NCBI GenBank assembly: GCA_027488815.1
Contig: JAIYAX010000025.1
Coordinates: 62,001 to 126,000 of the forward strand
Direction of reading: 5' to 3'
DNA from: Cytophagaceae bacterium
GTDB taxonomy: Bacteria > Bacteroidota > Bacteroidia > Cytophagales > JAIYAX01
Length of the DNA stretch: 64,000 bases
Below, piece by piece: positions 36,563 to 45,445 of the stretch; position 1 is the first letter of the stretch; the number at the start of each line of letters is the position of its first letter. The notes below the pieces were generated by a model, which did not search any database, had not been told where the DNA came from, and saw only the letters and a list, made by a program, of their open reading frames with translations. The translations under genes and the position numbers were made by a program.

Positions 36563-37411
36563 TTATTTTACATAAGTCACACTCCAGATTTTCATTTCAG
36601 GTATATCCCGAATATCTCTTGTTGTGAGATACCTAAGAGGTTTGATTAATTCTACAAACTCATTTAATTCGGCTCTGCCCGGTTTCGTCATTCCTTTTAA
36701 ACGTAGTCCCCAGGAAATGATGTAAGCAACTATATCTGCAATCTGAATACCAGTTGTTAAGTCACTATGCACGAAGAAGGGCTCAGGAATGACTAAACCT
36801 GACCTTTGACGCCCTTTAGATGTTCGCTTAAAATAGTTTTCAAGTTGAGAAATAAGGACATGACTTTTTGACTTTTCAAGTTCATCGAATACGATAATTC
36901 CCTGCTCATCATTTTTCTTATCCTCAAGGTAGTAATACATTCTCTCGAATGCATAAACATAATCCCTTCTTAGCAATCCATCCGCCTCATCATCTGTCTC
37001 TCGTATTGGTTCTGTTGATATGGTAGCAAATATTTTAATCCTGAATTGTGAGCAGAGTTCAAGCAGTTTTCTTACATATTCCAATTTCGATTGTGATAGG
37101 GCTATCATATGTCTAGGTGTTGCTTGAGAGCCATTTACTATGCATTCTTTTGAGAGTTGCGTTCTTTCACCTTCTGGTATTGGCTCTTCAAGAGCAGCCT
37201 GTTTGAAGACCTTCTTCTTTAAGAACTTTCGTCCCTTTATTTCTCTATCATGGCCGCTATATCTTATACCAAACAATTGTAACTCAATGGTTTTTAACTG
37301 CGAAACAATATTCCACAAATCGCTATCCTTTATCGCAACTCCGCAAAGCACTTCATAAAGAGAGTCTTGCCTATCCGTCCCGCTTTCATCGATAAAAAAG
37401 AAATATGCCAT
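36563..37411 (-). CDS. DUF3800 domain protein
   Basis: This 282-aa protein opens with YFFFIDESGTDR, the signature IDESG of DUF3800. It also has the later acidic positions EQGIIVFDELEKSKSH and SDLTTGIQIADIVAYIISWG, which together suggest an RNase H-like nuclease fold, as proposed for this family. The role is not established; family members are often found in accessory and mobile regions. The gene and its flanks are visibly richer in A+T than the neighbours, and it is unrelated to them, which suggests horizontal gain. No integrase, repeat or partner gene is next to it. Confidence 0.85.
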   Translation of the reverse strand: MAYFFFIDESGTDRQDSLYEVLCGVAIKDSDLWNIVSQLKTIELQLFGIRYSGHDREIKGRKFLKKKVFKQAALEEPIPEGERTQLSKECIVNGSQATPRHMIALSQSKLEYVRKLLELCSQFRIKIFATISTEPIRETDDEADGLLRRDYVYAFERMYYYLEDKKNDEQGIIVFDELEKSKSHVLISQLENYFKRTSKGRQRSGLVIPEPFFVHSDLTTGIQIADIVAYIISWGLRLKGMTKPGRAELNEFVELIKPLRYLTTRDIRDIPEMKIWSVTYVK

Positions 37412-37566
37412 TGAACACTATGAAATGGTGTTTATCAACTGAAGATAAGTTTTCAAAAGCTAAATTAACCTTAAATTCGAGATGCACCTCATCCAGGTTT
37501 CTCTGTTCGCCTCTCGATGAGAATCAGCTGATTTTCCCGTTCTTTGCCGGAATATAGATTTGGCTT

Positions 37567-38307
37567 ATGTACAATGCAAAGAAAGTCGTGGTGGTATTGC
37601 CGGCCTACAATGCCTCACGCACACTGGAGCAAACGTATCGGGAAATCCCAATGGACATCGTCGATGAAGTGGTGCTGGTGGATGATGCTTCGAAAGATGA
37701 TACTGCTGATTTGGCTCGCTCCCTGGGGATACACCATGTCATCCGGCATGAGGCCAATAAAGGCTATGGAGGAAACCAAAAAACCTGCTATGCCAAAGCG
37801 CTGGAGATCAAAGGAGACATTGTTGTAATGCTTCATCCGGACTATCAGTACACCCCCAAGCTGCTCCGGGCTATGATTTCCATCATTGGAGAAGGGCTGT
37901 ATCCTGTGGTTTTTGGTTCCAGAATTTTGGGAAAAGGAGCGCTCAAAGGTGGAATGCCGATGTACAAATACATCGCCAATAGGTTTCTCACCCTCGCACA
38001 AAACCTTATGATGGGTCAGAAACTATCGGAGTACCATACCGGCTACAGGGCATTCTCTGCAGAAGTGCTTCATGCCATTGACCTTAGCCCTAATTCAGAT
38101 GATTTTGTATTTGACAATGAAATGATCGCTCAGATCTTTTACAAAGGGTTCGACATTGCAGAAGTCACCTGCCCCACCAAGTATTTTGAAGAGGCAAGTT
38201 CGATTAATTTTTCCCGCTCGGTCACTTATGGCCTTGGGGTTTTAAGCGTCAGTTTTTATTACATGCTGCTGCGCTTTGGCCTTTACAAGCACCGTATTTT
38301 CACCTGA
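37567..38307 (+). CDS. Family 2 glycosyltransferase, polyprenyl-phosphate mannosyl/glucosyltransferase-like
   Basis: This 246-aa GT-A fold enzyme has VVVVLPAYNASRTLEQTY at the N-terminus, DEVVLVDDASKDDT for the nucleotide-binding DD, and an acceptor-side motif with HPDYQY in place of DxD. It most resembles dolichol-phosphate mannose synthase and related enzymes that put a sugar on polyprenyl phosphate. There is no C-terminal transmembrane pair. A GT39 enzyme, which uses such lipid-linked sugars as donors, lies convergently 8 bp into its 3' end, so the two plausibly form a donor-maker and donor-user pair. Confidence 0.88.
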   Translation: MYNAKKVVVVLPAYNASRTLEQTYREIPMDIVDEVVLVDDASKDDTADLARSLGIHHVIRHEANKGYGGNQKTCYAKALEIKGDIVVMLHPDYQYTPKLLRAMISIIGEGLYPVVFGSRILGKGALKGGMPMYKYIANRFLTLAQNLMMGQKLSEYHTGYRAFSAEVLHAIDLSPNSDDFVFDNEMIAQIFYKGFDIAEVTCPTKYFEEASSINFSRSVTYGLGVLSVSFYYMLLRFGLYKHRIFT

Positions 38308-39946
38308 TAGGCTCCCTGAGGTAGTACAAAAACCCGTTTTCTTCCCTGAGTAATACAAACTGGTGAAGCTCTTCCATTCGCTTTCGGTCGTTGATCTTGA
38401 CTGAGAGGTATACCGGCCTGTCAATTTCACCATAAAGCAGCCAAGCCTCCTGCCTGCTTTCTTGTCTTAAACCCGGCTGACGAAGGCCATAAAAATAGGG
38501 GGCATAGCTTTTGTACCATAGCGATCCGCAATACACTTCTTTGCCTGCCAGAGACTTAAAAAAGCGCACATTAGCCCCCTGTGTATATTCAGAAATTTTG
38601 GGAACTACAGCAGAAGTATACAAGACCATGGTGGCAGCAACCGCCCCAAAGAGCCAATAAGATCCTTTAAGGTAAGCCCCTTTGCTGAAGTAGTACCAGC
38701 CCAGGCAACTAAGTCCGATGAACATCAGCCCTATGCTCCATTCCCAACCACCCCATTCCGGGTTTGCCTGAAGATTACCTACTGCAAACGCATCTTTGAT
38801 ATAAGGGATCAATTGCTGTTTGAACATGGGTACCAACGGAAGAGCGGTGAGCAAAATGCCCAACACAAGTCCCAGTCCTATCCCCAGCCAGGCAAAGGCT
38901 TTGTGCCAGAGCCAACGACCTTTGCTAAGGTTGTAGACATGGTAGGCCGCTAAAAAAGACAATGGGTAATAGGCCATGCTGGAGTAATGAACGATTTTGG
39001 TCGTACTGATGCTGAATACCGTAAGCACGACGATAAACAGCGAAATCATCCAATGACGAAACAAAGCGATCTCTGAGCCGGGGAAGGGACTTTTGGCGAA
39101 AAAGCCTTTTAAGGAGAGCACTGAAATAGGAAAACAGCCGATGAGCAAGACCACAAAATGATAATAAAAGGGTTTGCCATGACCTGCATCGCTGGTGCTG
39201 AAAATCTCAACCTGGCGTATCACAAACTGCTCAAGAAAGGTGAAGCCATGTTTATAGGTCTCAACTCCATACCAGGCCATAGTGACCAGCAATGTGCTAA
39301 CGGCATAGAGCACTACTTCTTTCCATCCGCTCAGGCGATTAAATCTTCTGTAGGCCCAATAGCCCAGGAAGCTGAGAAAAACCAGTAAAAAACCCACAGG
39401 CCCTTTGGTCAACACCGCCAGCCCTGTAAAAAGTCCAGCCAGCGCAGCAGCCGTGAACCGACCTCTCATTTTATGGAGGTAAACCGTTCGGGCCAGAAAG
39501 CCAACCCCCAGAAACATGAAAAAATTGAATACCGGATCGATAATCCCACTTCGGAAATACAAATGAGGGAGGATAGAGCCCAGGTAGGCCAAGGCCCAGA
39601 TCAGCCCAAACCGCTCATCCATTAGGCGCTTACCGGTGTAGTACAGGCTGAGCAGAACCAATATGCCGAAAACTGCATTGGGGAAACGTGCAGCAAATTC
39701 ATTAACCCCCCAAAGTTGCATGCTCAGCGCTTGTAACCAAAAAAACAAAGGTGGCTTTTCGGTGAAGGGTACAAAGTCAATATACACCCGGAAATAATCT
39801 TTGGTGATCAGCATTTCCCGGGCACTTTCGGCAAAATTGATCTCATCCCAGTCAAATAAAGGAGCACTGCCCAACATGGGGAAAAAGCAAACCAGTCCAA
39901 GCAGGATCAATAGGGCAGGGTAACGAAGAGGTGGGATATAGGTCAT
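38300..39946 (-). CDS. GT39/ArnT-like membrane glycosyltransferase
   Basis: This polytopic protein of 548 aa has about 11-13 hydrophobic segments and a soluble C-terminus. The first loop holds FDWDEINFAESAREML, whose acidic Asp/Glu pair is the catalytic hallmark of PMT/ArnT enzymes. PFTEKPPLFFWLQALSM is the second conserved loop motif. Such enzymes move a sugar from polyprenyl phosphate to lipid A or proteins on the periplasmic side. It is the last gene of a minus-strand set with the PAP2, glycosyltransferase and LpxH-like genes, and overlaps the PAP2 gene by 4 bp. Confidence 0.9.
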   Translation of the reverse strand: MTYIPPLRYPALLILLGLVCFFPMLGSAPLFDWDEINFAESAREMLITKDYFRVYIDFVPFTEKPPLFFWLQALSMQLWGVNEFAARFPNAVFGILVLLSLYYTGKRLMDERFGLIWALAYLGSILPHLYFRSGIIDPVFNFFMFLGVGFLARTVYLHKMRGRFTAAALAGLFTGLAVLTKGPVGFLLVFLSFLGYWAYRRFNRLSGWKEVVLYAVSTLLVTMAWYGVETYKHGFTFLEQFVIRQVEIFSTSDAGHGKPFYYHFVVLLIGCFPISVLSLKGFFAKSPFPGSEIALFRHWMISLFIVVLTVFSISTTKIVHYSSMAYYPLSFLAAYHVYNLSKGRWLWHKAFAWLGIGLGLVLGILLTALPLVPMFKQQLIPYIKDAFAVGNLQANPEWGGWEWSIGLMFIGLSCLGWYYFSKGAYLKGSYWLFGAVAATMVLYTSAVVPKISEYTQGANVRFFKSLAGKEVYCGSLWYKSYAPYFYGLRQPGLRQESRQEAWLLYGEIDRPVYLSVKINDRKRMEELHQFVLLREENGFLYYLREPIR

Positions 39947-40605
39947 TTCATGCCGGATAAAAGAGAACGATCAGCCCAATGAGGCTGGTGTTTGCTAAAG
40001 GTAGCTTCAATCAATTGATAGCTCAGGAAGGAGCAGCCCAGACCGGCGAAAGAACCAACCCAAACATCAACCGGGAAGTGCTGTGCCAGATATACCCTGG
40101 AGTAGGCAGCCAAAAGGGCAAGGATCAGCATAGCGATACTCCATAAGGGCTGGGGCCTCCAGGCGGCAAGCAAAGCAAACACTGAAAAAGCCGTGAGTGT
40201 ATGGCCGGAAGGGAAGCTGTTGTAAGAATGCACCGTAACCCCCTCGATGAACTGAATGGGAATGCCGGCCTGTTCAAAATAGAGCTTTGGCCGGGGCCAG
40301 CCCTTAAACCACCACTCCTTACAGAGCACCGAGAGCAATGAACTTAAGGCAAATCCACCCAGGAAATGCAAAGCCCATCGGTAAGAGATCGCCAGAAAAA
40401 GCAAGGTGATTCCGAGATTAAACAATCCGTCCCCTACATGTGTGAAATAGGGGAAAAGTACATCTGCCCAGGATTGCCGATGGCTGTTGACCCAAAGAAA
40501 AGAGTCGGTTTTCCCAGCCTGTAAAATCACCCATCCCGCCACTGAAAAAACCAGAAAATAAGGCACCAGAAAAAAGACAGGGAAACCCCGGTATGTGCGG
40601 ATCAT
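39943..40605 (-). CDS. PAP2-family membrane phosphatase
   Basis: This six-helix membrane phosphatase of about 220 aa has the three type 2 phosphatidic acid phosphatase motifs: the KGWPRPK segment (motif C1), PSGHT (C2, with the active-site His) and SRVYLAQHFPVDV (C3, with the nucleophilic His). Likely substrates are undecaprenyl diphosphate or the lipid A phosphates (LpxE/LpxF-like). The neighbouring GT39 and LpxH-like genes fit either. I start it at the ATG at 40605; 40614 is an alternative. A 4-bp overlap links it to the GT39 gene. Confidence 0.9.
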   Translation of the reverse strand: MIRTYRGFPVFFLVPYFLVFSVAGWVILQAGKTDSFLWVNSHRQSWADVLFPYFTHVGDGLFNLGITLLFLAISYRWALHFLGGFALSSLLSVLCKEWWFKGWPRPKLYFEQAGIPIQFIEGVTVHSYNSFPSGHTLTAFSVFALLAAWRPQPLWSIAMLILALLAAYSRVYLAQHFPVDVWVGSFAGLGCSFLSYQLIEATFSKHQPHWADRSLLSGMK

Positions 40606-40644
40606 AAGACACAAACATAGGTTTTTTGTGAAATCATTAGCAAG

Positions 40645-41748
40645 TCAGGCCTTGACCTTCCTTGCCGCCCTCAGGCCTTCGAGCAGCCTGAGAAAGCGGT
40701 TGGGGGCACTGTCTGCCCATTCTCTGAACCATGCTCCCGTTGGTTGATGTTTGGGGATGTAGTCCAGAAATTCATCCAGATTAAAATTTTCTCTTGTGAT
40801 GCCCGCTCCTGAGGCCACGGCATCCAAAGCATTGCAGGCCTGCTCAAACTGGTTTTCGGTAGGCACCAGGCATACAGGCTTGCCCAGATACATGGCCTCG
40901 CAAATACTCTCAAAACCGGCCGTGCTGGCATAGCCCATGCAGCCTTCCATTTTCTCCAAAAACTTACGGTCGTTTAGCTGATGAAAAGTAAGGTTGGGAT
41001 GCAGCTCATGGCTTTCAGGCATGCCTTTTTTGTCGTAGAAGCAGTGCATCGGAACCTCCTGTCTGTTCAGATGCCAATGGGTGATCTCCTCGCTGTAGCC
41101 ATCGTTGACCATATAGCCCAGCAAGTAATCCCCTTCCTTAGGCTGTAGCTCAGCCACCTCTTTACGGAGAAGGGGAGGCACCACAGCCAACTTAATGCCC
41201 GGTTGATCGGACATAGGTCGAAACGAGAGCCCAAGCAACAAAGTAGCTCTGGAGGCTGTAATCTTTGTATTTGTGTTTAAGAAAAAGCGCTCCATTGCCC
41301 TTCCTCTGGGCCAGGTAAACTCCGGGTGCAACAGCAAATATTGATGGCCAATGCAAACATAAGGGATGCCCGGAGCATAGAACAGGAAGTAAAGGCCTCC
41401 CAGCAAATCATAAAAATTGACCACCACATCTGCCTCAGCCGATTTAATGCGTCGGTGCATGTGGGCCATTTGCTTAAAGAACCCCGGGCTTTTCAACAGG
41501 TTTTGCCAAAGGGTGGCCCCCAGTCGTATGGATTTATTTTTACTGTCCGTGACAAAGTTGGGGCTTTCAAATACCTCAATGGGAGCTTTTAACTTTTCAT
41601 ACAGAAAGGCAGGAATTTCCCGTCGGGCACTTTTTCCAACCAACACAAGTGCTACCTCATGTCCGGCTGCTTTGAGCATGTCGTGAAGAGAGATGGCCTG
41701 AGTCATATGCCCACGACCTTCCCCTTGAATGATAAACACAAATCTCAT
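40645..41748 (-). CDS. MurG-like GT-B glycosyltransferase
   Basis: This 367-aa GT-B protein starts with the glycine-rich donor-domain loop FIIQGEGRGHMTQAISL and has the C-terminal nucleotide-sugar site GYASTAGFESICEAMYLGKP (about residues 270-290), as in MurG, MGT and related enzymes. The substrate is unknown. It is co-directional with, and between, the LpxH-like and PAP2 genes: 3 bp from the LpxH-like stop and 39 bp before the PAP2 start. It may therefore glycosylate a lipid at the inner face of the membrane. Confidence 0.88.
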   Translation of the reverse strand: MRFVFIIQGEGRGHMTQAISLHDMLKAAGHEVALVLVGKSARREIPAFLYEKLKAPIEVFESPNFVTDSKNKSIRLGATLWQNLLKSPGFFKQMAHMHRRIKSAEADVVVNFYDLLGGLYFLFYAPGIPYVCIGHQYLLLHPEFTWPRGRAMERFFLNTNTKITASRATLLLGLSFRPMSDQPGIKLAVVPPLLRKEVAELQPKEGDYLLGYMVNDGYSEEITHWHLNRQEVPMHCFYDKKGMPESHELHPNLTFHQLNDRKFLEKMEGCMGYASTAGFESICEAMYLGKPVCLVPTENQFEQACNALDAVASGAGITRENFNLDEFLDYIPKHQPTGAWFREWADSAPNRFLRLLEGLRAARKVKA

Positions 41749-41751
41749 GGC

Positions 41752-42600
41752 TTAGACAGGGGGATTGGAGGCTGAACCGCTATGATCCTTAAGTTTTAGC
41801 TTTTTCGCCCGCTTGAGTTTAAGCTCAATATCCTCGGTTTGCAGGTATTTGTCCTTTTGCAGATCAGTGTAGAACTTAAGCTCCCAGTTGCCGGCATAGT
41901 CTTCCACCAAAGCGCTAAGTGACTCTACCCAGTCACCGGAGTTGAGGTACATCACCCCGTCATAGTTGGCGATGGCCGGCTGATGGATATGCCCGCAAAT
42001 CACCCCATCGAAGTTTTTGAGTTTGGCCAGGCGGGACAGTTCCTCTTCGTATTTTGAAATGTAGCTTACCGCTGATTTCACTTTTGCCTTTACCGCCTGA
42101 GAAAGAGAGTAGTAGGGTAACCCTCTTTTGATACGTTGGTTGTTGTAGTGTTTGTTGATCCACAGCAAAAAAGTATATCCCACATCGCCGAGAAGTGCCA
42201 CCCAGCGTAGGTTGGTTGTGATGCTATCAAAAACATCCCCGTGCACCACATAGAACTTTTTGCCCTTACTTTCATAAACATAATCCCTCAGAAGGCTGAA
42301 GCGCCCGAAGGTGATGGGCAGTACCTGGTCCAGAAAGTCATCGTGGTTGCCCCGAAGGTAGATCACCTCCGTATCGTAATGGGCCATCAGCTTCATCACC
42401 AGCCTGAAAAAACGGGTATGCTTTTTTTTCCACCTGCCGGATTTGCGTAACTGCCAGCCATCGATGATATCCCCGTTCAGGATGAGCGTATCGCATGTAT
42501 TGTGACGTAGAAAGCGGATGAGTTCCTTGACCTTGGATCCGCTCGTGCCCAAATGCACATCCGAAATCACTATGGTTTTATGGTGCTGTTTGTCGGACAT
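41752..42600 (-). CDS. LpxH-like UDP-2,3-diacylglucosamine diphosphatase family metallophosphoesterase
   Basis: This calcineurin-type phosphoesterase of 282 aa has all metal-ligand motifs in order: DVHLG (about residue 14), NGDIIDGW (about 42), RGNHDDF (about 80), VHGDVFD (about 118) and CGHIHQP (about 200). The family includes LpxH, which makes lipid X in lipid A synthesis. The C-terminal 70 residues are basic and rich in lysine and could contact the membrane. It is the first gene of the minus-strand envelope set and is divergent from the lipid kinase gene, 44-65 bp away. Confidence 0.88.
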   Translation of the reverse strand: MSDKQHHKTIVISDVHLGTSGSKVKELIRFLRHNTCDTLILNGDIIDGWQLRKSGRWKKKHTRFFRLVMKLMAHYDTEVIYLRGNHDDFLDQVLPITFGRFSLLRDYVYESKGKKFYVVHGDVFDSITTNLRWVALLGDVGYTFLLWINKHYNNQRIKRGLPYYSLSQAVKAKVKSAVSYISKYEEELSRLAKLKNFDGVICGHIHQPAIANYDGVMYLNSGDWVESLSALVEDYAGNWELKFYTDLQKDKYLQTEDIELKLKRAKKLKLKDHSGSASNPPV

Positions 42601-42665
42601 GAGTACAAAAGTACGTTTCCCAAAAGGGATGCTATGTTAAGTTTATGTTGGCTCAAGGTAGTTCA

Positions 42666-43622
42666 ATGTTAACAAATTGTAAACAGGGCCCCTTCAAACG
42701 TTCCCTTTCTGCATTTTCACGCTCCCAAACCCATGCTTATCCCTTGAAGCAGCCCATTCGATTTATCATCAACCCTGTAGCAGGTACCCGAAGCAAGCAC
42801 CGTATCCCCGACCTGATCCGTGCCGGCCTTGAGCCCGGTAAGTTTGACATTGAGATCGTCACCTCCATGCACATGGGCCATGCTACCGCCCTGGCAGCGG
42901 AGGCCGTCGAAAAGGGTTATCGATTTGTAGCGGCAGTCGGGGGAGACGGTACGATGAATGAGGTGGCGCAAGCTTTGGTCAACACCCATACCCGCATGTG
43001 TATTGTGCCTTTTGGATCAGGAAACGGGCTCGCCCGCCACCTGGGGATCCCCATGCAGCCGGCAGCAGCGATTAAAGTGATCAATGGCATGAAAAGCATT
43101 CTCATGGACGCATGTACCATCGATGATCAACTGTTTTTTTGTACCTCAGGGATGGGATTTGATGCCCATATCGGTAAGCTGTTTGCCGAGGCGGTGAACA
43201 GAGGATTTAGCACCTATGCCAAAACGACCTTGAAAGAGTTTGCCAGCTTTAAGCCCTCTCCCTACCGCATTTTGGTGCCGGGCAAGGAAGCAGAGGAGGT
43301 CGAAGCCTTTATGATGACTTTTGCCAATGCGGGTCAGTATGGCAACAATGCCTGGATCGCCCCGCAGGCCGATGTGCAGGACGGCTATTTTGACCTATGC
43401 GTGCTCAAGCCTTTTCCCCTTTGGGCGGTGCCACTGATTGCGCTGAGGGTGTTTAACCGAACTGCCCATAAGTTGCCCTGGTGGAGAGGTATGAAGTTAA
43501 ATGAGGTAACCGTTCAAAGAAAAGCACCGGAGGTCATCCACCTGGACGGTGAGCCGGGCATGGCCGGAGAAGAGGTACATGTACACTGCTTACCCTCATG
43601 CCTGCACGTGGTGGTGCCCTAG
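42666..43622 (+). CDS. Diacylglycerol-kinase/sphingosine-kinase family lipid kinase
   Basis: This 318-aa kinase of the DAGK catalytic superfamily has the phosphate-binding segment RFIINPVAGTRSKH, the signature VAAVGGDGTMNEVAQALV (about residue 90), CIVPFGSGNGLARHLGI and the late EVIHLDGEPG. It phosphorylates a lipid alcohol at the membrane. The N-terminal stretch of about 35 residues before RFIINP is poorly conserved; an alternative start at 42645 exists. It is divergent from the lpxH-like gene and fits the membrane-lipid theme of this cluster. Confidence 0.9.
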   Translation: MLTNCKQGPFKRSLSAFSRSQTHAYPLKQPIRFIINPVAGTRSKHRIPDLIRAGLEPGKFDIEIVTSMHMGHATALAAEAVEKGYRFVAAVGGDGTMNEVAQALVNTHTRMCIVPFGSGNGLARHLGIPMQPAAAIKVINGMKSILMDACTIDDQLFFCTSGMGFDAHIGKLFAEAVNRGFSTYAKTTLKEFASFKPSPYRILVPGKEAEEVEAFMMTFANAGQYGNNAWIAPQADVQDGYFDLCVLKPFPLWAVPLIALRVFNRTAHKLPWWRGMKLNEVTVQRKAPEVIHLDGEPGMAGEEVHVHCLPSCLHVVVP

Positions 43623-43738
43623 GCTTTGGATTGACATTTTCCGGTAAGCATTAAGATGAAATGCACAGGAAGCGGACTTTCTGTTGGGTAGTAACTATCT
43701 GAGATAAAAAAGGGTGGGATAGGTGATGAAGTAGTCGA

Positions 43739-43780
43739 TGTCACCCTGAGCTTGTCGAAGGGGACAGGCTCAGATTGACA
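43739..43780. repeat. REP-like hairpin containing the CACCCTGAGCTTGTCGAAG core
   Basis: TGTCA, CTGAGC and TGTC on the left arm are mirrored by GACA, GCTCAG and TGACA on the right arm around a small loop, giving an imperfect stem of about 16 pairs. The core resembles a dispersed repeat that I recall from many bacterial genomes. A half copy (23 bp of the right arm) is found at 46941-46963. Confidence 0.75.
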
Positions 43781-43794
43781 AGCCTAGGTACGAG

Positions 43795-43801
43795 CTACAA
43801 G
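43795..43801. repeat. Left target-site duplication CTACAAG
   Basis: A 7-bp direct repeat identical to 45446-45452 directly abuts the left inverted repeat of the insertion element. Confidence 0.8.
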
Positions 43802-43817
43802 TGGCTGTTGCACAACT
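43802..43817. repeat. IS left terminal inverted repeat
   Basis: TGGCTGTTGCACAACT is the perfect reverse complement of 45430-45445. Confidence 0.92.
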
Positions 43818-43915
43818 CAATCTCAGTTTATTAAGAATGAGCTGATTGTTGATAAAGTATTTGTAAATATCAGTATATCAGTTGTGTATATTTATTTTGA
43901 TTGCTATTTTCAGGT

Positions 43916-45363
43916 ATGCAAGGCAGAAAAAACTATCAAGAGAAATTATTCACTTCCTTTCAATTATCCGACAGGGTGCCGGAAGAAAACATCTATCGCC
44001 AAATCTTAAATCTGATAGATTTTCAGTTTTTATATCCGGCAACATTGGCATACTACGGCAGAGAAGGGCAATCTAGTGTTGACCCAGTTGTCTTTTTCAA
44101 ATTGATGCTTTTTGGGTATCTAGAGAATATACCCTCAGACCGTAAGATCATCCATTCTGCATCTATGAGGATGGATTTATTGTTTTTTATCGGGTATGAC
44201 ATTGATGAGCCTTTGCCGTGGCATAGTACTTTAAGCAGAACAAGAAAATTATACGGTGAGGACGTTTTCCTGAGCCTGTTTCAGCAAGTATTAAAACAGT
44301 GTATCCAAAAAGGGATGCTATCAGGAAGGCGACAAGCAGTAGACAGTATGCTTATCAAGGCAAATGCTTCTATGGAGAGCTTATGTGAAAAGGAAATCCT
44401 TTCAGATGCTATCGCCTACAGTGCCGAATTAAAGGAAAATGAAGATGACAATGAGGCAAAAACCCGAAGATTACCCATTGAAAAGTCAAAACAAGAACGC
44501 TTTGGTAAAGGACAAAAACGGAATAACATAACGCATTACAGCCCCTCTGATCCTGATTCTCGAATAGCAACAAAGCCGGGCAAACCCTTTATGTTGAGCT
44601 ATTTAGGACAGGTTAGTGTCGATACAGGTAGCCATATCATTACACATGCGCAGGCGTTTCACGCTGATAAAAGGGATAGCCAATGCTTAGGGGAAATGCT
44701 TAGACAGACCAAAAACAACCTTGGTAGGGAGGACTTGAAAATGGAAGAAGTTTTAGCAGATACTAACTACAGCAGTACAGAGACGCTCGAGATGTTGGAA
44801 AGGATGAAGCTCAAGGGCTTATTCCCAACTTTGGAGGCTTCAAAGCAGATAGAGAGGGGTTTACCTACAATCAAGAACATGACCACTATGTATGCTCCCA
44901 GGGTAAATATCTGAAATACAAAGGATTAAAGAACAATCATTCATTAAGTAAGCAATACTTGAGTAACGGAGCTGACTGTAAAAATTGTCCGATACGGGTT
45001 TCTTGTATTGGCAAGTCAAGCCAAAAGATGATTACCGAAACCCTGTCAAGGCCATTGTTTATGCAAATGGAAAAACGGGTTAAAAGTAAAATAGGTCAAA
45101 GGATGAAAAACCTACGCCACAGCACTGTTGAGCCGGTTATAGGCACTCTCGTTAATCATTTAAACCTGAAAAAGTTAAATACTAGAGGGTTACACAGTGC
45201 TACAAAGAGTTTGCTCATGGCTGCAATAGCTTACAACCTTAAAAAACTTGTCAAATTCAAGATGCCGCCTTTGCCAAATTGGGGAACCAACACCTTGAGC
45301 AGAGAGGCTATAGCCTTAAGATATAGCTTATTAATAAACATTCGTTCACTAGAATCTTTTTAA
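43916..45363 (+). CDS. IS1182-type DDE transposase, two frames joined by a -1 shift
   Basis: Frame A runs from the ATG at 43916 to a stop at 44914 and frame B continues to 45363; joined at the heptamer 44857-44863 they give about 482 aa. The N-terminal part has DPVVFFKLMLFGYLENIPSD and a first catalytic Asp in RQAVDSMLIKANAS, and a second Asp lies in VLADTNYSSTETL. Frame B gives EHDHYVCSQGKYLKYKG, the cysteine pair CKNCPIRVSC and the third acidic residue in HSTVEPVIGTL. The catalytic Glu therefore needs frame B. It is either a programmed -1 frameshift or a recent disabling mutation. TTG at 43901 is an alternative start. Confidence 0.85.
44857..44863 (+). promoter_or_regulatory. Candidate -1 ribosomal slippery heptamer G GGT TTA
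   Basis: In the frame of transposase part A the sequence reads AGG GGT TTA, that is X XXY YYZ with X=G, Y=T and Z=A. Slipping back one base gives GGG TTT ACC and continues directly into part B, with good agreement to the family. GGAGG stands about 20 bases upstream at 44833-44837. I see no strong stimulatory stem-loop downstream. Confidence 0.55.
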
Positions 45364-45429
45364 ACTACGATTAGACCTTGAACTAAAAACATGAAGTAAT
45401 GAACAAGAAATTCAACGCAGAAGAAAGAC

Positions 45430-45445
45430 AGTTGTGCAACAGCCA
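45430..45445. repeat. IS right terminal inverted repeat
   Basis: AGTTGTGCAACAGCCA, the perfect reverse complement of the left terminal repeat at 43802-43817. Confidence 0.92.

Larger units (their letters stand above)
43802..45445 (+). mobile_element. IS1182-type insertion sequence (1644 bp)
   Basis: The ends are 16-bp perfect inverted repeats (TGGCTGTTGCACAACT), flanked by the 7-bp direct repeats CTACAAG. The element holds one transposase gene in two frames. Its sequence resembles IS1182-family DDE transposases. The perfect termini and duplication indicate a fairly recent insertion. The target, once the element is removed, is GGTACGAGCT-aca-AGCTCGCACC, an almost perfect hairpin, and the element sits in its loop. 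It is next to the REP-like repeat at 43739. Confidence 0.9.

Noticed and set aside
37555-37562. TAGATTTG as the promoter of the GT2 gene
   Set aside because: It fits the -7 consensus, but it is only 4 bp before the ATG and has no -33 element, so it would start transcription inside the gene unless the message is leaderless.
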